The notes beneath the pieces are model-generated. The model saw nothing but the letters and a program-made list of their open reading frames with translations. It did not search any database and was not told the origin of the DNA. From contig DASPRN010000066.1 of the NCBI GenBank assembly GCA_035624425.1, positions 1 through 23,102 on the forward strand: 23,102 nucleotides of DNA. The letters are read 5' to 3'. The translations under genes were made by a program, and so were the position numbers. Below are positions 7,292-14,724 of this stretch, piece by piece. The stretch is from AC-32 sp035624425 (lineage in GTDB: Bacteria > Actinomycetota > Thermoleophilia > Gaiellales > Gaiellaceae). Positions within the stretch are counted from its first letter, which is position 1, and every line of letters begins with the position of its first letter.

Positions 7292-8826
7292 CGCAGCTCG
7301 CCGACTTCCGCCTCGACCGCATCGACGATCGCCCCGTCCCGGATCGCCGCCGCAACGGCTTCGATGTCCCCCGAGAGCTGTCGGTCGTCGCGGAGCCTCG
7401 GCGACAGCGCCCGGATCTGCTCGCGGGCTGCGCGCACGCCTCGCCCGGGCTGCAACGGCGCCAGGAACTCAACCCCCTGAACTCCCGCGAGGAGCTCGAT
7501 AGCGAGCACGCGCTCGGCGTTGGCCAGCACCTGCCAGGCCTTCAGCCCGGCGGCATTGCCCATCGACACGTGATCCTCCTGGCCGGCGCTCGTCGGGATC
7601 GAGTCGACGGACGCCGGGTGCGCGAGCACCTTGTTCTCGCTCACGAGCGACGCGGCCACGTACTGCGGGATCATGAACCCAGAGTTCAGTCCGCCGTCGC
7701 CGGTCAGGAACGCGGGCAGCCCGCCCGAGAGGCTTGGATTCACAAGGCGCTCGACTCGCCGCTCCGAGATGTCTGCGAGCTCCGAGACGGCCATGGCGAG
7801 AGCGTCGAGCGCAAAGGCGAGCGGCTGCCCGTGGAAGTTGCCGTTCGAGACGAGCAGCCCGTCCTCGACGAGCACGAGCGGGTTGTCGGTCGCAGAGTTC
7901 AGTTCGGTCCCGACGGTGTACGCGGCGTAGTCGAGCAGGTCGCGCGAAGCCCCGTGCACCTGTGGCGCGCAGCGAAGCGAGTAGGCGTCCTGAACCTTGT
8001 CGCACCAGCGGTGAGCCTCGTTGATCGCCGAGTCGTCCAGGAGCCGGAGGACATTCGCCGCCGACACGCCCTGGCCCTGGAGAGGGCGCGCGTCGTGGAT
8101 CTGCGGAATGAAGCTCGTGCGGGACCCCTGCAGCGCCTCGAGCGAAACCGCGCAGGCGATGTCAGCCGTCATCGCCAGCCGTTGGGCGCGGACCAGGCCG
8201 AGCGCGCCGAAGGCCGCCATGAACTGCGTGCCGTTGACGAGCGAGAGGCCCTCCTTCGCCTGCAGCCGGATCGGCTCGAGCTCGGCCGCTGCGAGGGCGC
8301 CGGCGCCCGGAAGCCGCTCGCCTTCGAACCAGGCCTCACCCTCGCCGATGAGCGGCAGCGCGAGATGGGCGAGCGGCGCGAGATCGCCGCTCGCGCCGAC
8401 CGAGCCGCGGCTTGGAACGTGCGGAAGCAGGCCGCGGTTCAGGAACTCGACGAGCTGCTCGACGATGACCGCCCGCGCCCCGGAGTAGCCCTTGGCCAGC
8501 GCGTTTGCGCGGAGCAACAGCGCCGCCCTGACGATCTCGGGCGGGTAGGGCTCGCCGACGCCGCAGGCGTGACTCCGAAGCAGTCGAAGCTGCAGCTCCT
8601 CCGTGAGCTCCTCCGGGATCGCTCGGGAGACGAAGCGCCCGAAACCGGTGTTGACGCCGTAGGTGTGCTCCCGGGAGCCGTGCACCGCTTGCTCGACGAG
8701 GGCGCGCGCAGCGGCCATTCGCTCCCGGGCCGAGTCGGCGATCCCGACCGGCGCATGATCGACGGCGACGGCCCAGACGTCCGCGAGGCCGAGATCTTCG
8801 CCGGTCAGGGCCCTGCTCTCGATCAC
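7288..8826 (-). CDS. hutH: Histidine ammonia-lyase (hutH)
   Basis: First enzyme of histidine degradation, converting L-histidine to trans-urocanate and ammonia (EC 4.3.1.3). At 512 aa it is typical. The catalytic tyrosine lies in TYGVNTGFG (Tyr56). The MIO-forming triad Ala145-Ser146-Gly147 lies in GSVGASGDLAPLAHL. Further family blocks are KEGLSLVNGTQ, SATDNPLV and QEDHVSMG. The GTG start at 8826 sits seven bases after a TAGACT -10 box with no ribosome-binding site, which suggests a leaderless mRNA. The stop overlaps the start of the 73-aa membrane gene. A 188-bp gap separates hutH from the co-oriented ftcD upstream. Confidence 0.97.
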   Translation of the reverse strand: MIESRALTGEDLGLADVWAVAVDHAPVGIADSARERMAAARALVEQAVHGSREHTYGVNTGFGRFVSRAIPEELTEELQLRLLRSHACGVGEPYPPEIVRAALLLRANALAKGYSGARAVIVEQLVEFLNRGLLPHVPSRGSVGASGDLAPLAHLALPLIGEGEAWFEGERLPGAGALAAAELEPIRLQAKEGLSLVNGTQFMAAFGALGLVRAQRLAMTADIACAVSLEALQGSRTSFIPQIHDARPLQGQGVSAANVLRLLDDSAINEAHRWCDKVQDAYSLRCAPQVHGASRDLLDYAAYTVGTELNSATDNPLVLVEDGLLVSNGNFHGQPLAFALDALAMAVSELADISERRVERLVNPSLSGGLPAFLTGDGGLNSGFMIPQYVAASLVSENKVLAHPASVDSIPTSAGQEDHVSMGNAAGLKAWQVLANAERVLAIELLAGVQGVEFLAPLQPGRGVRAAREQIRALSPRLRDDRQLSGDIEAVAAAIRDGAIVDAVEAEVGELR

Positions 8827-8833
8827 GCGCCCG

Positions 8834-8839
8834 AGTCTA
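8834..8839 (-). promoter_or_regulatory. Candidate -10 box for leaderless hutH operon transcript
   Basis: TAGACT on the minus strand, seven bases before the hutH GTG. This is the expected distance from a -10 box to the transcription start, so the start codon would be at or next to the mRNA 5' end. The same hexamer precedes ftcD. No -35 box is obvious. Confidence 0.6.
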
Positions 8840-8898
8840 TCCCTGCGCCGGTCGCCGACCCACAGGGGCCACTTGGTCCTGTAGTTCGGTTCGCCCGG

Positions 8899-8950
8899 CC
8901 TCCTCCCCGAGGCGATCGTAACCAGGAAACACGCACGTGTCTGTCACGGG
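8899..8950 (+). repeat. Intergenic 52-bp element, copy B
   Basis: Second copy of the element starting CCTCCTCCCC, located between ftcD and hutH. It shares 33 of 52 positions with both other copies without gaps. Like copy C, it is followed within about 15 bases by ACCGTGACGA (8951-8960). Confidence 0.75.
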
Positions 8951-8970
8951 ACCGTGACGAAGGCGTGACG
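8943..8970. promoter_or_regulatory. Possible operator: inverted plus direct GTGAC repeats upstream of hutH
   Basis: GTCACGG (8943-8949) and CCGTGAC (8952-8958) form a perfect seven-base inverted repeat with a two-base centre. A further GTGACG (8965-8970) repeats GTGACG (8954-8959) at an 11-bp step, about one helix turn. The cluster is roughly 105 bp upstream of the hutH -10 box. It resembles a regulator binding site, but no hut regulator gene is in the window. Confidence 0.35.
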
Positions 8971-9014
8971 CGTTCTCCACCGGCTGGGGGGCCGTCCGCG
9001 CACGCCCGGCGATG

Positions 9015-9896
9015 TCAATCGTCGAGGAGCCGCAGCTCCAGGATCCGGGACGCGTCGAACCCGTCGATCCGCAACGTCGCCCCGGCCGCCGCGACGGCGG
9101 CGTCAGCGGGCATCAGGCCGACCAGCTCGCTACCGGCCACCTCGGCGCCGCGCGCGGCCGCCTCCTGCTCGACTCGCGCCACGATCTCGTGCAGCGCCGC
9201 CGCCTCGTAGTCCTCGACGTTCATGCTCACCTGCACGAGCCCGGCGCTCGGCAGCTCGAGCCCGAGCGCGCGCACGCCGGGGAAGCCTCCGTCGCGCTCC
9301 CGCACGACTGCCGCAACCTCGCGGGCTGCCTCGAGGGAGCCCCGCAGGTTCACGTTGAACGCAATCAGCGGCCGCCGCGCGCCCACCAGAACCGCCCCGG
9401 CCCGCTCGTCGAGCCGCGCCGGCCCGTAGTCGGACGCGAGCTCCGCGTCGGCCACCCTGCGTGCCAGCTCGTCCGTCCCGCCGGCCCGGAAGAACGCCGG
9501 CCCTCGGCCGCCCCCGAGCTCGCCGTAGAGGAAGACGGGTAGGCCGAGCTCGCCGCCCACCCGCTCGGCCAGCTCGAGCGCCACCTCACGCGCTCGCGCC
9601 AGGTCGTCCGGCACGAGCGGCACGACGGGCACGACGTCGGCGGCGCCGATCCGCGGATGCGCGCCGTCGTGTCGCCGCAGGTCGATCCGCTCCCGGGCGA
9701 CGGCGATCCCCGCGAGCAGCGACTCGACCAGCTCCTCGCCGGAGCCGACCAGCGTGTAGACCGAGCGGTTGTGGTCGGCGTCGGCGTGCACGTCCAGCAA
9801 CCGCGCCTTGCCGCCCAGAGCGTCCGCAAGGGCCTCGATCGTCGCGCGATCGCGGCCTTCGGAGAAGTTCGGCACCGACTCGAGCGGCCGTGTCAC
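9015..9896 (-). CDS. ftcD: Glutamate formimidoyltransferase (ftcD)
   Basis: Transfers the formimino group of N-formimino-L-glutamate to tetrahydrofolate, releasing glutamate and 5-formimino-THF (EC 2.1.2.5). It is a stand-alone N-terminal FTCD-type protein of 293 aa with no fused cyclodeaminase domain. Landmarks are VPNFSEGRD at residues 8-16, DADHNRSVYTLVG, and RRHDGAHPRIGAADVVP, with the probable catalytic His80. It defines the last step of the hut route here as folate-linked rather than HutG- or HutF-based. A formimino-THF cyclodeaminase must be elsewhere. The GTG start at 9896 is six bases from a TAGACT -10 box with no ribosome-binding site. It lies 17 bp from the divergent methyltransferase start. 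Confidence 0.93.
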   Translation of the reverse strand: MTRPLESVPNFSEGRDRATIEALADALGGKARLLDVHADADHNRSVYTLVGSGEELVESLLAGIAVARERIDLRRHDGAHPRIGAADVVPVVPLVPDDLARAREVALELAERVGGELGLPVFLYGELGGGRGPAFFRAGGTDELARRVADAELASDYGPARLDERAGAVLVGARRPLIAFNVNLRGSLEAAREVAAVVRERDGGFPGVRALGLELPSAGLVQVSMNVEDYEAAALHEIVARVEQEAAARGAEVAGSELVGLMPADAAVAAAGATLRIDGFDASRILELRLLDD

Positions 9897-9901
9897 GTGC
9901 G

Positions 9902-9908
9902 TAGTCTA
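9902..9908. promoter_or_regulatory. Shared symmetric -10 box, divergent leaderless pair
   Basis: The seven bases TAGTCTA read TAGTCT on the plus strand (9902-9907) and TAGACT on the minus strand (9908-9903). Each is exactly six bases from a GTG start, at 9914 (plus) and 9896 (minus). Only 17 bp separate the two start codons, leaving no room for two separate promoters or ribosome-binding sites. Confidence 0.65.
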
Positions 9909-9913
9909 GGACC

Positions 9914-10501
9914 GTGAAGGCCTACTACGAGCGGCGGGCCCCCGAGTACGACGACTGGTACCTGGGGCGAGGCCGCTTCGCCGACCGCGACCGCCCCGGC
10001 TGGGGCGAGGAAGTGGACGAGCTCCGCCGCGTACTCGAGGCCCTGCCGCCGGCCCGCACCCTCGACGTCGCCTGCGGAACCGGCTTCCTCACGCGGCACC
10101 TGCCGGGCGAGATCGTCGGGCTCGACCAGAGCCAGAGCATGCTCGAGGAGGCCTGCCGGCAGGCGCCGAAGGCGACCTTCGTGACCGGCGACGCACTCGA
10201 GCTCCCCTTCCCCGACGGCTCGTTCGAGCGGGTGTTCACCGCCCACTTCTACGGCCATCTCGACGAGGACGACCGGCTGAGGTTCCTCGGCGAGGCCCGC
10301 CGGGTCGCCGTCGAGCTGGTCGTGGTCGACTCCGCGCTCCGCCCGGACGTGGAGCCCGAGGAGATGCAGGAGCGGATCCTCGACGACGGCTCCCGCTGGG
10401 AGGTCTACAAGCGCTACTTCACGCCCGCCGGGCTGGCCGATGAGCTCGGCGGCGGCAGCACGTTGCTCGACGGCCGCTGGTTCGTCGCCGTCCGCTCTTG
10501 A
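9914..10501 (+). CDS. Class I SAM-dependent methyltransferase
   Basis: A 195-aa Rossmann-fold methyltransferase. Motif I TLDVACGTGFLTRHL (about residues 49-63) binds AdoMet. IVGLDQSQSML ends in the acidic residue of motif II, and GDALELPFPDGSFERVF follows as the motif III/IV region. The N-terminal YYERRAPEYDDWY pattern is common in ubiquinone/menaquinone-type and other small-molecule methyltransferases, so the substrate cannot be inferred. The GTG start at 9914 appears leaderless from the shared -10 box. The stop TGA overlaps the TTG start of the next gene (TTGA), so the two are probably cotranslated. Confidence 0.9.
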   Translation: MKAYYERRAPEYDDWYLGRGRFADRDRPGWGEEVDELRRVLEALPPARTLDVACGTGFLTRHLPGEIVGLDQSQSMLEEACRQAPKATFVTGDALELPFPDGSFERVFTAHFYGHLDEDDRLRFLGEARRVAVELVVVDSALRPDVEPEEMQERILDDGSRWEVYKRYFTPAGLADELGGGSTLLDGRWFVAVRS

Positions 10502-11121
10502 CGCGCCGGCGCGCGAGCTACCGCTCGATCGCCTCGCTCCAGCGCGACAACCGGGTTTGCCGCGCCTGCGCCGAAGAGGGATATCCGCTCGAGTCGCTTC
10601 CGGTTGTCCAGCCGTACGAGGCCCAGCGCGCGTACCTGTTCGGCCAGGCACCAGGGGTCGTCGAAGGCGAGGAACGGCGGCCCTGGCGCGGCCGGGCGGG
10701 CCGCACCATTCGCCGCTGGCTCGAGCTCGACGAGGACGAGTTCTACGAGACCTTCTACTGCGCCTCGGTCACCCGCTGCTATCCCGGCAAGGCGCCGAGC
10801 GGCCGCGGCGACCGCACGCCGGCCTCGCGCGAGCAGCACCTGTGCTCCTTCTGGCGCGACTGGGAGCTACGGCTGATCCAGCCGAAGCTGATCGTCCCGG
10901 TGGGGGGACTGGCGGCACGCACCCTGCTCGGCCTCACGAGCGTGAGCGAATGCGTCGGCCGGCGCTTCGACCTGGACGCTGCCGTCGCGATCCCGCTCCC
11001 CCACCCCTCCGGGGCGAGCGCGTGGCTGAACGACCCCGCCAACCGTCACCGGGTCGCGAAGGCCGCGCGGCTGATCCGGTCGGAGCTGGCCGAGCTCAAC
11101 GCCAACCCCGACGGCGGCTAG
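10498..11121 (+). CDS. Uracil-DNA glycosylase family protein, Fe-S type
   Basis: A 207-aa member of the uracil-DNA glycosylase superfamily, nearest to the iron-sulfur families 4/5. Four cysteines are placed as in those families: Cys21 and Cys24 (CRAC), Cys94 (VTRCYPGK) and Cys116 (EQHLCSFW). The first active-site motif reads LFGQAPG (48-54), where family 4 usually has GEAPG. The C-terminal motif reads PLPHPSGASAWLN, with His169. LIVPVGGLAART is the usual central strand. It probably excises uracil or another damaged base, but the altered first motif leaves substrate range open. It starts with TTG overlapping the methyltransferase stop. Its own stop TAG forms part of the next gene's -10 box. 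Confidence 0.8.
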   Translation: MTRRRASYRSIASLQRDNRVCRACAEEGYPLESLPVVQPYEAQRAYLFGQAPGVVEGEERRPWRGRAGRTIRRWLELDEDEFYETFYCASVTRCYPGKAPSGRGDRTPASREQHLCSFWRDWELRLIQPKLIVPVGGLAARTLLGLTSVSECVGRRFDLDAAVAIPLPHPSGASAWLNDPANRHRVAKAARLIRSELAELNANPDGG

Positions 11122-11124
11122 GGT
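11119..11124 (+). promoter_or_regulatory. Candidate -10 box for the ABC exporter operon
   Basis: TAGGGT, whose first three bases are the stop codon of the preceding gene. Six bases separate it from GTG 11131 and no ribosome-binding site is present, so the transcript may be leaderless. Confidence 0.5.
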
Positions 11125-11130
11125 TCGAGG

Positions 11131-12906
11131 GTGACGGAGCGACCGCCGTACCGGCAGACATTCGTGCGCCTGCTCAGGTTCCTGCGCCCGTACAAATGGA
11201 CGCTCTGGATCTCCGTCGTCCTGGCCTGCATCTACCAGGCGGCGCAGTTTGCGACCGCGTTCCTGACCGGGCGAGCGGTCACGAGCGCCGTCTACGGCCA
11301 CCACCGTCACACGTTCGAGCTGATCGTCGGCGCGGTGATCCTCGTCGGGGCCATCCGGGCCCTCGCGATGATGGGCCGCCGCCTGATCGCGGGCAAGCAG
11401 GCACTCGGCGTGGAGCTCGACGTGCGCAGCGCGCTCTACTCGCACCTGCTGCGGCTCTCGTTCCGCTTCTACGACCAGCATCAGACAGGCCAGCTGATGT
11501 CTCGCGCGACCGTCGACCTGCAGACGGTCCGGTTCTTCCTCGGCTACGGGCTCGTCTTCTTCTTCCAGTACGTGATCACGATCGCCGGCGCAGCCGTCGT
11601 CATGTTCGTGCTCGACTGGCAGCTCGCGCTCGTCAGCCTCTGGATCGCGCCCCTGCTGATCGCGATCGCCTACCGCTACTCGCACGTCGCCCACCCGCTG
11701 CTGCGCGAGGTGCAGCAGAAGATGGCCGACGTCGCGACGGTCGCCGAGGAGAACATCGTCGGCGTGCACGTCGTCAAATCCTTCGCGCAAGAGCACGCCG
11801 AGCAGCGGAAGTTCGAGCATCGCTCGGAGGAGGTCTTCCGCCAGAGCGTCGCCGCCAACCGGCAGCGCGCGATCTACGTGCCCGCGCTGTCGTTCCTGCC
11901 ACTGCTCGCCCAGGCGACCGTGCTGATCGTCGGGGGTCGGATGGCGATCCGCGATCCGCACTTCCTCGGCGAGTTCATCACGTTCAACGTCCTCGTCCTG
12001 ATGCTCGTCGTCCCGCTCCGCTCACTCGGCATGTGGATCGGGCAGGCCCAGCGCGCGACCGCGTCGGGCGAGCGCATCTTCGAGATCATGGACGAGCCCG
12101 AGGAGGTCGCCGACCGCGCGGGCGCCGGGACACTTCCGCCCGGCCCGGGACACATCGCCTACCGCGCCGTGCAGTTCGCGTACGCGCAGGGCAGGACCGT
12201 GCTCGACGGGATCGACCTGGAGATCCAGCCCGGCACGACGGTCGCGCTGATCGGGCACACGGGGTCGGGCAAGACGACGCTCGCCTCGCTCGTGCCCCGC
12301 TTCTACGACGTGACCGAGGGCGCTGTGGAGATCGACGGCGTCGACGTGCGCGACGTCGCAGTTCGCTCCCTCCGGGCCGAGATCGGCCTCGTGCCGCAGG
12401 ATCCGTTCCTCTTCTCGGCGTCCGTGCGCGAGAACATCGGCTTCGGACGGCTCGACGCGACCGACGAGCAGATCGAGCGCGCGTCGCGCCTCGCGCAGGC
12501 ACACGAGTTCATCGCGGAGCTGCCCGACGGCTACGACACCGTCATCGGCGAGCGCGGCATCACGCTCTCGGGCGGCCAGCGTCAGCGCGTCGCGATCGCC
12601 CGCGCGCTCGTCGTCGACCCACGCATCCTGATCTTCGACGACGCCACGGCCTCGGTCGACGCCACGACCGAGGCGAAGATCAAGCTCGGCCTCCGCGAGG
12701 CGATGAAGGGCCGGACGACGATCATCATCGCCCACCGCCTCTCGACGATCTCGCTCGCCGACGAGATCATCGTCCTGGACGGCGGAAGGATCGCGGCGCG
12801 CGGGACGCACGAGGACCTGCTCGCAACGAGCCCGGTCTACGTCGAGGTCTACGAGCACGGCCTGCTCGAGCGCGAGTTCGCCGACCGCGTGGAGGCGACG
12901 GCGTGA
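11131..12906 (+). CDS. ABC exporter half-transporter, degenerate ATP-site subunit
   Basis: A 591-aa half-transporter with an N-terminal six-helix type I exporter membrane domain (about residues 1-320) fused to a C-terminal ATPase. Walker A is GHTGSGKTT (from 375), the signature is canonical LSGGQ (479-483), and Walker B is ILIFDD (499-504). Asp504 replaces the catalytic glutamate. The H-loop AHRLSTI is intact. The Glu-to-Asp change marks the degenerate-site subunit of a heterodimeric exporter such as TM287/288 or BmrC/D. The partner is the next gene, overlapping by GTGA. It likely exports lipids, drugs or peptides. The substrate is unknown. Confidence 0.95.
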   Translation: MTERPPYRQTFVRLLRFLRPYKWTLWISVVLACIYQAAQFATAFLTGRAVTSAVYGHHRHTFELIVGAVILVGAIRALAMMGRRLIAGKQALGVELDVRSALYSHLLRLSFRFYDQHQTGQLMSRATVDLQTVRFFLGYGLVFFFQYVITIAGAAVVMFVLDWQLALVSLWIAPLLIAIAYRYSHVAHPLLREVQQKMADVATVAEENIVGVHVVKSFAQEHAEQRKFEHRSEEVFRQSVAANRQRAIYVPALSFLPLLAQATVLIVGGRMAIRDPHFLGEFITFNVLVLMLVVPLRSLGMWIGQAQRATASGERIFEIMDEPEEVADRAGAGTLPPGPGHIAYRAVQFAYAQGRTVLDGIDLEIQPGTTVALIGHTGSGKTTLASLVPRFYDVTEGAVEIDGVDVRDVAVRSLRAEIGLVPQDPFLFSASVRENIGFGRLDATDEQIERASRLAQAHEFIAELPDGYDTVIGERGITLSGGQRQRVAIARALVVDPRILIFDDATASVDATTEAKIKLGLREAMKGRTTIIIAHRLSTISLADEIIVLDGGRIAARGTHEDLLATSPVYVEVYEHGLLEREFADRVEATA

Positions 12907-14708
12907 GGGTCTGGCAGGCGGGCAGCCATCTCACCCAGCAGCGGGGCGCGCAGGTCGACGACTGGTCGTGGCAGGCGACCGTGCGGCGCGTCACGACGCT
13001 CGCGCGGTTCACGGCGCCGTACAAGAAGCGGACTGCGCTGGCGATCGGGACGCTCCTGCTCGCCACTGCGGTCAGCCTCGTGCCGCCCTACCTCTGGAAG
13101 CTCGCCATCGACAACGGCGTCCTGGCCAAGGACGAGAAGGAGCTGTGGGGAGTCGGCGCGCTCTTCGTCCTGGCCGGGCTCCTGACGATCCTCGCCACCT
13201 CCGCGCAGACGTACTTCACCGGCTGGACGGGTGAGCGCATCCTCGCCGACCTCCGCAACACGCTCTTCCGGCACCTGCAGCGGCTCTCGCTCGGGTTCTA
13301 CGAGCGGAACCGTGCGGGGGTGATCATCAGCCGGCTGACGAACGACGTCGAGGCGCTCGACCAGCTCGTCACCGACGGCTTTACCAGCCTGATCCAGAAC
13401 ACGCTGACGCTCTTCGGCTCGATCGTGATCGTCTTCTTCCTCGACTGGCGCCTTGCCCTGGCCACGCTGGTCGTGCTCCCGCCGGTGGCCATCGCCACCG
13501 CACTCTTCCGCAAGTACTCGTCGCGCGCGTACCGCGACGTTCGGGAACGGCTCGGCCTCCTCACGGCGACCCTCGCCGAGGACATCGCAGGGATGCGGAT
13601 CGTCCAGGCGTTCACACGAGAGCGCGAGGCCGAGCGGAACTTCCTCCAGGTGAGCGAGCACTACCGGGATGCCAACCAGCGCACGGTCGTCCTCAACGGC
13701 CTCTACTTCCCCTCCGTCGACTTCCTCTCCGCGATCGCGACCGCGGTCGTGCTCGGCTACGGCGGCTACCTCGTCTTCGGCGGCTCGATGCAGGCAGGGA
13801 CGCTGTTCGCGTTCGTCGGCTACCTCGCGAACTTCTTCGACCCGGTACAGCAGCTCTCGCAGCTCTACAACACGTTCCTGTCCGCGACCGCGGCGCTCGA
13901 CAAGATCATGGACGTCCTCGACGAGGAGCCGGAGATCGTCGACCGGCCGGACGCCACCGAGCTGCCGCGCATCGACGGAAACGTCCGCTTCGAGGGCGTG
14001 CGCTTCGGCTACGGCGACGGGCCCGAGGTGCTGCACGGCATCGACCTCGACGTTCCCGCCGGGACGACCGTCGCGCTCGTCGGCCACACCGGAGCCGGGA
14101 AGTCGACGATCGCCAAGCTGCTCGCCCGCTTCTACGACCCGCGCGACGGCCGGATCACGATCGACGGCCACGACCTCCGCGAGGTGACGCAGGAGTCGCT
14201 CCGCGAGCAGCTCGGCATCGTCCCGCAGGAGGGCTTCCTGTTCGCGGGCACCGTCCAGGAGAACATCGCGTTCGGAGAGCCGGATGCGCGCCCCGAGGAC
14301 GTGCTCTCGGCGGCGGGCGCAGTCGGCGCGCACGACTTCATCCTCCGGCTCGAGGACGGCTACGAGACCCAGCTGCAGGAGCGCGGGTCGCGGCTCTCGC
14401 TCGGCCAGCGGCAGCTCGTCGCCCTGGCGCGCGCGCTGCTCGCCGACCCGCGCATCCTGATCCTCGACGAGCCGACCTCGTCCGTCGACATCGGCACCGA
14501 GCGCCGGATCGAGTCGGCACTGAGGACGCTACTCGAGGGCCGAACCGCCTTCGTGATCGCCCACCGGCTCTCGACGATCCGCGATGCCGACCTGATCGTC
14601 GTGCTCGAGCACGGCCAGGTCGTCGAGCAGGGCACGCACGACGAGCTGATGCGGGCGCGCGGCCTCTACACCTCGCTCTACGGCGACTGGGCCGCCGACG
14701 TCGCATAA
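12903..14708 (+). CDS. ABC exporter half-transporter, catalytic subunit
   Basis: The second half of the heterodimer, 601 aa with the GTG start at 12903. A soluble N-terminal stretch of about 35 residues (WQAGSHLTQQRG...) precedes the six-helix membrane domain. Walker A is GHTGAGKST (from 394), the signature is altered to LSLGQ (498-502), and Walker B is ILILDE with catalytic Glu523. The H-loop AHRLSTI is present. The altered signature would face the Asp-bearing site of the partner, while the partner's normal LSGGQ faces this subunit's intact site. The pair therefore makes exactly one consensus and one degenerate ATP site. The open frame extends far upstream, but only the part from 12903 is coding. 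Confidence 0.95.
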   Translation: MRVWQAGSHLTQQRGAQVDDWSWQATVRRVTTLARFTAPYKKRTALAIGTLLLATAVSLVPPYLWKLAIDNGVLAKDEKELWGVGALFVLAGLLTILATSAQTYFTGWTGERILADLRNTLFRHLQRLSLGFYERNRAGVIISRLTNDVEALDQLVTDGFTSLIQNTLTLFGSIVIVFFLDWRLALATLVVLPPVAIATALFRKYSSRAYRDVRERLGLLTATLAEDIAGMRIVQAFTREREAERNFLQVSEHYRDANQRTVVLNGLYFPSVDFLSAIATAVVLGYGGYLVFGGSMQAGTLFAFVGYLANFFDPVQQLSQLYNTFLSATAALDKIMDVLDEEPEIVDRPDATELPRIDGNVRFEGVRFGYGDGPEVLHGIDLDVPAGTTVALVGHTGAGKSTIAKLLARFYDPRDGRITIDGHDLREVTQESLREQLGIVPQEGFLFAGTVQENIAFGEPDARPEDVLSAAGAVGAHDFILRLEDGYETQLQERGSRLSLGQRQLVALARALLADPRILILDEPTSSVDIGTERRIESALRTLLEGRTAFVIAHRLSTIRDADLIVVLEHGQVVEQGTHDELMRARGLYTSLYGDWAADVA

Positions 14709-14724
14709 GTACTTCGTGACAGAA

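Noticed and set aside
8915..8945. parS-like centromere site in repeat copy B (GAAACACGCACGTGT)
   Set aside because: It lacks the full TGTTTCACGTGAAACA palindrome, and the other copies diverge at these positions.
7141..9210. 689-codon plus-strand open frame opposite hutH
   Set aside because: Antisense to hutH and to the ftcD 3' end, with low-complexity Arg/Ala/Asp composition and no motif.
10440..12902. Very long open frame on the plus strand (1422 codons in total, ending at 14708)
   Set aside because: Only the part from 12903 encodes a protein (the second ABC subunit). The upstream portion is an arginine-rich out-of-frame reading of the methyltransferase, UDG and first ABC genes.
12849..14333. 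494-codon minus-strand open frame opposite the second ABC gene
   Set aside because: A shadow frame rich in Arg, Glu, Asp and Val. The plus strand has a clear ABC transporter.
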